This document shows positions 7,101-10,066 of a stretch of 10,066 nt of DNA, in pieces. The DNA comes from an uncultured Flavonifractor sp. Its GTDB lineage: Bacteria > Bacillota > Clostridia > Oscillospirales > Oscillospiraceae. How positions within the stretch are numbered: position 1 is the stretch's first letter; every line of letters starts with the position of its first letter. The notes beneath the pieces are model-generated. The model was not told where the DNA came from and did not search any database. It saw only the letters and a list, made by a program, of their open reading frames with translations. The position numbers and the translations under genes were made by a program. The stretch is from assembly GCA_910585415.1 (NCBI GenBank), contig CAJUDT010000082.1, positions 1 to 10,066 on the forward strand. The letters are read 5' to 3'.

Positions 7101-7649
7101 CTCGTCCCGGGGCAGGTTGTGATCCTGGAGCTCCAGGTAATAGCCGTCCTCCCCGAAAAGCTCCCGCATTTCCAGGGCGGCGGCCTTGGCTCCGGCATAA
7201 TCCCCCGCCAGAATCAGCCGGGGCACCTCCCCGGAGCGGCAGGCGGACAGGGCAATGAGTCCTTCCGCGTGCTCCCGCAGCAGCTCCTTGTCGATGCGGG
7301 GCTTGATATAAAAGCCCTCGGTAAAGGCGGCGGAGTCCAAGAAGCAGAGGTTCCGGTAGCCTGTCTCATTGCGGCAAAGGAGAATCAAATGACGGGCCTC
7401 GGCATCCAGCTCGTGGATGCGGTCGGTGCGGCCCCGCGGGGCTACGTAGACCTCACAGCCAATAATGGGCTTAATGCCCTCGGCCTTGCAGGCCTTGTAA
7501 AAGTCCACCACGCCATACATGACGCCATGGTCGGTGATGGCCACAGCGGTCTGGCCCAGCTCTTTTACCCGCTTCACCAGCTCCGTGATGCGGCAGGCTC
7601 CATCCAGGAGGGAAAATTCTGTGTGGACGTGCAGGTGGACAAAGGACAT
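4164..7649 (-). CDS. dnaE: DNA polymerase III alpha subunit (DnaE type)
   Basis: C-family replicative DNA polymerase of 1161 aa, a normal length. Domains in order: PHP domain with HLHVHTEFSLLDG (His5, His7, His9), TDHG (Asp40, His41), GCEVYVAP (Glu66) and a NDAHYL motif; GPGRGSAAGS (355-364); the palm with PDIDIDFC (Asp397/Asp399) and KMDFLGL (Asp552); fingers with YAFNKAHSLAYA (about 744-755); helix-hairpin-helix GLAAVKGVGRG (about 823); and an OB fold with VVLAGVVTSSKTKTTRNN (about 989 on). The catalytic aspartate triad is intact. I chose the ATG at 7649 because AGGAAG lies 8 nt upstream; a GTG at 7658 overlaps that site. The gene follows the zinc-ribbon array by 39 nt and overlaps cls by 4 nt. 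Firmicutes usually also have PolC, which is not in the window. I cannot assign DnaE1 versus DnaE3. Confidence 0.97.
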   Translation of the reverse strand: MSFVHLHVHTEFSLLDGACRITELVKRVKELGQTAVAITDHGVMYGVVDFYKACKAEGIKPIIGCEVYVAPRGRTDRIHELDAEARHLILLCRNETGYRNLCFLDSAAFTEGFYIKPRIDKELLREHAEGLIALSACRSGEVPRLILAGDYAGAKAAALEMRELFGEDGYYLELQDHNLPRDEEVTQGLLRIHQETGIPLVVTNDAHYLRREDAEMQDTLMCIQMGKTVDDPNRLRMETQELYVKSTEEMAALFPEYPEAMENTEKIAELCSMEFQFGVHHLPEFKLPEGCTDGDAYFQTLCEEGFQRRYPNPPEEYRERLDFEMGVIRQMGFVDYFLIVSDFIGYAKGRGIPVGPGRGSAAGSMVAYCMNITDVDPMKYSLYFERFLNPERVTMPDIDIDFCIRRRQEVIEYVQNKYGADHVAQIVTFGTMAARGAIRDVGRALNVPYADVDAVAKQVPGGPGNLHITLDDALKLSKQLRESYEGDPRIKRLIDTAKAIEGMPRHASTHAAGVVITRRPVVDYVPLAKNDESVVCQYVMTTLEELGLLKMDFLGLRNLTILDDTVRMVAQSRPGFTLADIPDDDQEVFQMLSEGKTSGVFQMESSGMTGVGVGLRPRSIEDICAIIALYRPGPMDSIPKFLECAKHPDKVTYRHPMLEPILSVTYGCIVYQEQVIEIFRRLGGFSLGQADMVRRAISKKKKAQIKKERHAFIYGDEERNISGCVSKGIPAQTGEDIYDEIEAFGQYAFNKAHSLAYAIVAYQTAWFKCHYTKEYMAALLTSVLDYSEKVAEYIAECKECGIPLLPPDVNQSGADFTVSGDSIRFGLAAVKGVGRGFVKEVFAQRQKNGPFTSFPDFCRRMSHADLNKRVLENLIRCGAFDSMGVFRSQLLDAYEQVVDSIARAQRQNLEGQFDLFGGGGETARSEEMHLKNIPEFSRRELMNMEKETTGLYMTGHPMDEYRALAKQYHASSIGAILTDFAQEGGAEKFRDGQKVVLAGVVTSSKTKTTRNNTLMAYVTLEDDTGSMELLVFSRVLGESGAYLKENMPILTEGRISVRDEKAPQLMCDWVRPLEQVGEGIPGFTPGAAAQERKKLYIRLPAGEDPRWRKIQLILEMFPGDGLFKAKFEAENCWAPARPVLVHPALLRELEELLGKENVVVK

Positions 7650-7657
7650 CTCGCTCA

Positions 7658-7663
7658 CTTCCT
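7658..7663 (-). promoter_or_regulatory. Ribosome binding site that decides the dnaE start
   Basis: AGGAAG on the minus strand lies 8 nt before the ATG at 7649, whose product starts MSFVHLHVHTEFS as DnaE proteins usually do. The alternative GTG start (7656-7658) overlaps the site by one base and so is unlikely to be used. Confidence 0.7.
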
Positions 7664-7688
7664 TTTTTTCTCTGTCTATTTGGCCGGA

Positions 7689-7946
7689 CTATTCCAGGGT
7701 AATCGCCGTCTTGCACTCCGGGCATTCAATCCCATGGGCTCCCGGCTTCATGACCTCTTTGAAGAGGCTCTCCCGGCAGTTGGGGCAGAGGGTCCCCCGT
7801 TCCGTGACCACGGCGCTGAGGCACATCACAATGGCCCCAAGTATGATAAGAACCCCTCTGTGGAGTAGGACCCCCAGGGCCAGCATGACAAAAAAGAAGC
7901 CGATGCAGGCCAGGAGCTGCTTTTTCCAGAGTTTGTTGATGCTCAC
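7689..7946 (-). CDS. Small membrane zinc-ribbon protein, copy 4 (nearest dnaE)
   Basis: An 85-aa protein of unknown function. It has two hydrophobic stretches (about 11-28 and 31-48) followed by a four-cysteine zinc-ribbon pattern: CPNC (Cys54, Cys57), a 17-residue gap and CPEC (Cys75, Cys78), ending AITLE. The start is a GTG (7944-7946) with AGGGGA 8 nt upstream. Layout matches the three neighbouring genes, but it is the most diverged: it lacks the SLPKKW N-terminus and has a shorter loop between helices. A 21-nt spacer separates it from copy 3. It is expected to sit in the cytoplasmic membrane as a helical hairpin with the ribbon on one face. The two CxxC pairs suggest zinc binding; partner and role are unknown. 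Confidence 0.8.
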   Translation of the reverse strand: MSINKLWKKQLLACIGFFFVMLALGVLLHRGVLIILGAIVMCLSAVVTERGTLCPNCRESLFKEVMKPGAHGIECPECKTAITLE

Positions 7947-7967
7947 GGGACAGGTCCCCTCTCAAAT

Positions 7968-8249
7968 TTATTCCATGTAGATTTTCGCCCCGCACTTGGG
8001 GCAGAAAAAGCACTCATCCAGACGAAGGGCCAACCGGTCCAACGCCCGGCCGCAGGCGGGACAGCGTAGGTTGAGGCTGCTCACGATTGCCAGCGCCGCC
8101 GCCGCAACGAGCAGAAGGACGCACACCAGGAACAGCAGCGCACCTCCGCCCAGGAGAACGCCAACGCTGAGTATCATCATATCCGCCATCATCAGGGCGA
8201 GCGCCGCCCAACACAGAGTCCGCCATTTTTTCGGCAATGAGAATTGCAT
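7968..8249 (-). CDS. Small membrane zinc-ribbon protein, copy 3
   Basis: A 93-aa protein. The basic N-terminus MQFSLPKKWRTLCW is followed by two hydrophobic segments (about 14-33 and 37-58), then CPACG (Cys63, Cys66) and FFCPKCGAKIYME (Cys83, Cys86). It is closely related to copy 2 in the N-terminus, the FFCP.CGA ribbon end and the upstream Shine-Dalgarno region. The ATG at 8249 has AAAGGAG with an 8-nt spacing. The 21-nt gap to copy 2 and the shared direct repeat show it arose by local tandem duplication. The hydrophobic segments have diverged more than the ends, so selection seems to act on the N-terminal motif and the ribbon. Function unknown; I do not recognise a named family. Confidence 0.85.
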   Translation of the reverse strand: MQFSLPKKWRTLCWAALALMMADMMILSVGVLLGGGALLFLVCVLLLVAAAALAIVSSLNLRCPACGRALDRLALRLDECFFCPKCGAKIYME

Positions 8250-8320
8250 GTCTGCCGCTCCTTTCTTTTGTCACTCCAGGTTGATTCTCGCGCCGCATTG
8301 GGGGCAGAAAAAGGTATCCG
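8222..8320. repeat. Direct repeat, unit A (copy 2 end to copy 3 start)
   Basis: Aligns with 8528-8625 at about 76 identical of the first 90 positions, counted by eye. It covers the end of one zinc-ribbon gene, the 21-nt spacer with its Shine-Dalgarno and the first codons of the next. CTGCCGCTCCTTTCTTTTGT is identical in both units. It marks a tandem gene duplication. Confidence 0.85.
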
Positions 8321-8555
8321 CTTTCCCCAGAATCCGCAGGCTTGGCGCCCAGCCGCAGGAGGGGCAGCGCAGTTTACAATTACAAATCACCACCGGCAGG
8401 AATCCCCCAACCGTCAGGGCTCCTCCTGCCAGAAGTATGCCCTCGTTCCCGCCGCTCAACACAAAGCCTATGTAACCAAGCGGCAATCCCAGGAGTGCCA
8501 TAACAACGCCCGCCCAGCCCAGGTACCGCCATTTTTTGGGAAGTGAAAACCGCAT
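8271..8555 (-). CDS. Small membrane zinc-ribbon protein, copy 2
   Basis: A 94-aa protein with N-terminus MRFSLPKKWRYLGW, hydrophobic segments at about 13-33 and 39-58, CPSCG (Cys64, Cys67) and FFCPQCGARINLE (Cys84, Cys87). The ATG at 8555 is preceded by AAAGGAGCGGCAGAT, nearly identical to the sequence before copy 3. Upstream, the reading frame stays open into the remnant copy, because the stop codon expected there has become CAA; the strong Shine-Dalgarno still favours starting at 8555. Likely cotranscribed with whiA and dnaE. Function unknown; zinc binding is inferred from the two CxxCG knuckles. Confidence 0.85.
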   Translation of the reverse strand: MRFSLPKKWRYLGWAGVVMALLGLPLGYIGFVLSGGNEGILLAGGALTVGGFLPVVICNCKLRCPSCGWAPSLRILGKADTFFCPQCGARINLE

Positions 8556-8625
8556 ATCTGCCGCTCCTTTCTTTTGTTGCTCCAGGTCGATTTCCGCGCC
8601 GCATTTGGGACAGAAAAAGGATTCG
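8528..8625. repeat. Direct repeat, unit B (remnant end to copy 2 start)
   Basis: Partner of the unit at 8222-8320, at the same phase relative to the genes: ribbon C-terminus, spacer, Shine-Dalgarno, then the SLPKKW start. It differs in the codon after LE, which is CAA here and the stop TGA in the other unit. Confidence 0.85.
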
Positions 8626-8673
8626 CCCCCAATGAAGATAGTGCCACTTCTTTGAGATAGTATACCGTTTCAT
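8577..8673 (-). pseudogene. Remnant of a fifth zinc-ribbon gene, internally deleted
   Basis: A start with a good Shine-Dalgarno (GGGAGG before the ATG at 8671-8673) encodes MKRYTISKKWHYLHWG, matching the N-terminus of the intact copies. The DNA then passes directly to the family C-terminus GESFFCPKCGAEIDLE in another frame, so about 188 nt (both hydrophobic segments and the first CxxC) are missing compared with copy 2. The missing length is not a multiple of three, and the expected stop (8577-8579) now reads CAA. From the intact ATG, translation would run out of frame into copy 2 for 119 codons and make no recognisable protein. A short regulatory peptide cannot be excluded, but decay after tandem recombination is the simplest reading. 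Confidence 0.75.
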
Positions 8674-8713
8674 GGGGCCTCCCGCCTTCCTTCCGTCCTC
8701 CGGAGGGTCCATG

Positions 8714-8980
8714 CTATTTGATTTGTATCCTCGCCCCACAGGCCCGGCAGGCGGCGTCCTTTACCCCAAGGCCCATGACATTTCCCTCCAGCGCACCCCC
8801 GCAGGCGGGACATTGGCTTTTCCAACGCTTCAGCCACATGGAGGCAATGCAGCTCCCAAAGGCCACAAAAACCAGAATGAGGTTTTCCAGGAACAGACCC
8901 AGGAGAATCAGAGGAATCTGCCCCACGCGCAGGCCCCAATACAGGACCCGCCACAGTCTGGATATAGTGTGTTCTTCCAT
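8714..8980 (-). CDS. Small membrane zinc-ribbon protein, copy 1 (next to whiA)
   Basis: An 88-aa protein starting MEEHTISRLWRVLYWG. It has two hydrophobic segments (about 21-32 and 33-50), then CPACG (Cys57, Cys60) and CRACGARIQIK (Cys78, Cys81). The N-terminus resembles the remnant (TIS..W) more than copies 2 and 3. The ATG at 8980 has AAGGGGAG about 5 nt upstream, and the whiA stop is only 16 nt away, so it is very probably cotranscribed with whiA. The four-cysteine pattern indicates a zinc ribbon, and the hydrophobic hairpin indicates the membrane. No function can be assigned. Confidence 0.83.
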   Translation of the reverse strand: MEEHTISRLWRVLYWGLRVGQIPLILLGLFLENLILVFVAFGSCIASMWLKRWKSQCPACGGALEGNVMGLGVKDAACRACGARIQIK

Positions 8981-8996
8981 AAACGCTCCCCTTCTT

Positions 8997-9890
8997 TCAC
9001 GATTTTGACAAGGCCAGCAGCTTGCGCAGGCGGTGGTTGAAGGCGGACTTGCTCACCGGTGGGTCACAGAGCTGACACAGCTGGGAGAGGGTCAGCTCCG
9101 GGTGGGCCATGCGCAGGTCTACGGCCTCCTTGAGCTTGTCCGGCAGGTCCTCCAGCAGGCCCCGCTCCTCCAGACGGTAGATGGCCTCCATCTGTTCCTG
9201 AGCGGCCTCCACTGTCTTGTCCAGGTTGGCGGCATCGCAGTTCACCCGGCGGTTGACGCTTCCACGCAGGTCCTTTTCGGCCTTGGCGTTCATGAGCTCC
9301 ATGGCCGCCAGAGGGGCCCCCAGGGCGGTGAGGAAGTCCTCAATGGCCTCGCTCTGCTTGAAGTAGGTGACGCTTACCCCCTTGCGCTGCGTCTCCTTGG
9401 GGGAGAAGCCCGCTTCCAGCAGGAGGGTGCGCAGCTCCCGGCTGACACTGAGATGGTGGGTGGATATCTCCAGGTGGTAGCGTTTCGTGGGGTCGGTGAC
9501 GGAGCCTCCGGCCAGGAAAGCCCCGCGGAATAGCGCCGTACGGCAGTGGTCTTCCTCCACCATTGCAAAATTAATGTGGTGGGCTAGGGTTTCCTCCGGG
9601 GCGCAATCAAAGGCGTTCCACAGGGTTCTGAGCTTGTCCGCATCTCTGATAGAGAAGGTGTATTTGCCTGCGCCGTCCTCCGGGAGGGTGTCGAAGGTTA
9701 TTTTGAACGCTTTTTGGAACAGATTCGGCAGGCGGGCGGCAAAATCAGAGGATTCTGTCACAATGCGGACTTGGCTTCCGGTGAATTGATTACAGTAAAG
9801 CAATATGCCGTAGGCTTCTGCCCGGGCGCAGCAGCGGCGGCTGATTGGGGCTCGGCATAGTTCGGTTTTTGCTTGGGACGAAAAAGACAT
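8997..9890 (-). CDS. whiA: DNA-binding protein WhiA
   Basis: Conserved Gram-positive DNA-binding protein. It is a sporulation transcription regulator in actinobacteria and is linked to cell division and chromosome segregation in Bacillus. The product is 297 aa, near the family's usual length of about 310. It begins MSFSSQAKTELCR. The LAGLIDADG-like segment FRGAFLAGGSVTDPTKRYHL spans 121-140, the conserved NRRVNCDAANLDKT is at 213-226, and a C-terminal helix-turn-helix, ELTLSQLCQLC...SKSAFNHRLRKL, covers about 265-291. The homing-endonuclease fold is catalytically dead in this family. The ATG at 9890 is preceded by AAGGAAAGGGG. In many Firmicutes whiA follows rapZ and yvcK, which would lie to the right of this window. 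Downstream genes follow within 16 nt. Confidence 0.96.
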   Translation of the reverse strand: MSFSSQAKTELCRAPISRRCCARAEAYGILLYCNQFTGSQVRIVTESSDFAARLPNLFQKAFKITFDTLPEDGAGKYTFSIRDADKLRTLWNAFDCAPEETLAHHINFAMVEEDHCRTALFRGAFLAGGSVTDPTKRYHLEISTHHLSVSRELRTLLLEAGFSPKETQRKGVSVTYFKQSEAIEDFLTALGAPLAAMELMNAKAEKDLRGSVNRRVNCDAANLDKTVEAAQEQMEAIYRLEERGLLEDLPDKLKEAVDLRMAHPELTLSQLCQLCDPPVSKSAFNHRLRKLLALSKS

Positions 9891-9911
9891 GCTGGGGGCC
9901 CCTTTCCTTTT

Positions 9912-10066
9912 TTAGGGTTTGCGGATTGGTTTCTTTTTGCGTTTTCTACGGTACTTGTTGCAGTTTGTTGGATGGTGCTGGCTTTGGTGGGGGGTTTGCC
10001 TCTTCCTCGGTACTCTGGTGGTTTTTGTTTTCTGGTCCTGCCTCCGGCGGGTTACTTTCCAGTGAT
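9912..10066 (-). CDS. Possible 3' tail of the gene upstream of whiA
   Basis: On the minus strand one frame is open from the right edge to a TAA at 9912-9914, giving 50 residues that end KYRRKRKKKPIRKP, very basic and low in complexity. The stop lies 21 nt before the whiA ATG, a natural operon distance with the whiA Shine-Dalgarno in between. A neighbouring frame is also open from the edge to a TAG at 9946, with an acidic, proline-rich tail (EEEANPPPKPAPSNKLQQVP). Only one can be real. I favour the first for its spacing and slightly higher GC at third positions. By gene order it could be the end of yvcK, but no domain is visible and the identity is not shown. Confidence 0.35.
   Translation of the reverse strand, partial: HWKVTRRRQDQKTKTTRVPRKRQTPHQSQHHPTNCNKYRRKRKKKPIRKP

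Noticed and set aside
5061..7868. 935-codon open frame on the plus strand opposite dnaE
   Set aside because: It mirrors the dnaE frame in GC-rich DNA. Its product is rich in His, Gly, Val and Gln with no recognisable domain, while the minus strand encodes a complete polymerase.
8222..8625. CRISPR-like or transposon repeat
   Set aside because: The repeats are ~98 nt, occur only twice, coincide with homologous gene ends, and have no terminal inverted repeats or spacers.
8380..8673. 119-aa protein read from the remnant's intact ATG
   Set aside because: After the first 16 residues it is out of frame with the zinc-ribbon family and overlaps copy 2 in the wrong frame; no domain is visible.
9891..9904. 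GGGGCCCC palindrome before whiA as an operator
   Set aside because: It is short, lies within the ribosome-binding spacer, and GC palindromes of this size are common in this DNA.

Overview
The window is a high-GC stretch of ordinary chromosome from a Gram-positive Firmicute. HPr kinase/phosphorylase and WhiA together point to this phylum, and the GC-rich codon use with clostridial-type promoters suggests a gut Clostridia member, perhaps of the Oscillospiraceae. That placement is inference; no rRNA or other phylogenetic marker is present. I see no mobile element, CRISPR array, tRNA or rRNA gene.

Left part (1-2576). The 5' end of leuS runs off the left edge on the minus strand and is divergent from hprK on the plus strand. 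Each has a readable sigma-A promoter in the 189-nt gap. hprK is followed by a long hairpin, then by a compact unit: an extended -10 promoter, a strong Shine-Dalgarno, a 28-codon ORF and a strong intrinsic terminator. Next comes a TVP38/TMEM64 (DedA-superfamily) membrane protein gene. It converges on cls at a perfect 15-bp bidirectional terminator.

Right part (2584-10066, all minus strand). Read in transcription order, it holds a possible 3' tail of an upstream gene, whiA, a run of small genes, dnaE and cls. The small genes each encode an N-terminal hydrophobic hairpin and a C-terminal four-cysteine zinc ribbon. Four are intact (85-94 aa) and one is a remnant with an internal deletion. Three successive junctions have the same 21-nt spacer, and two copies share a ~98-nt direct repeat that includes the Shine-Dalgarno, so the family grew by tandem duplication in place. 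dnaE and cls overlap by ATGA. The spacing suggests one transcription unit linking a division/chromosome regulator (WhiA), an unknown membrane zinc-ribbon family, a replicative polymerase and cardiolipin synthesis.

The most novel content is the zinc-ribbon membrane-protein array with its remnant, followed by the free-standing 28-aa gene. The remaining genes are housekeeping genes recognised from clear motifs.
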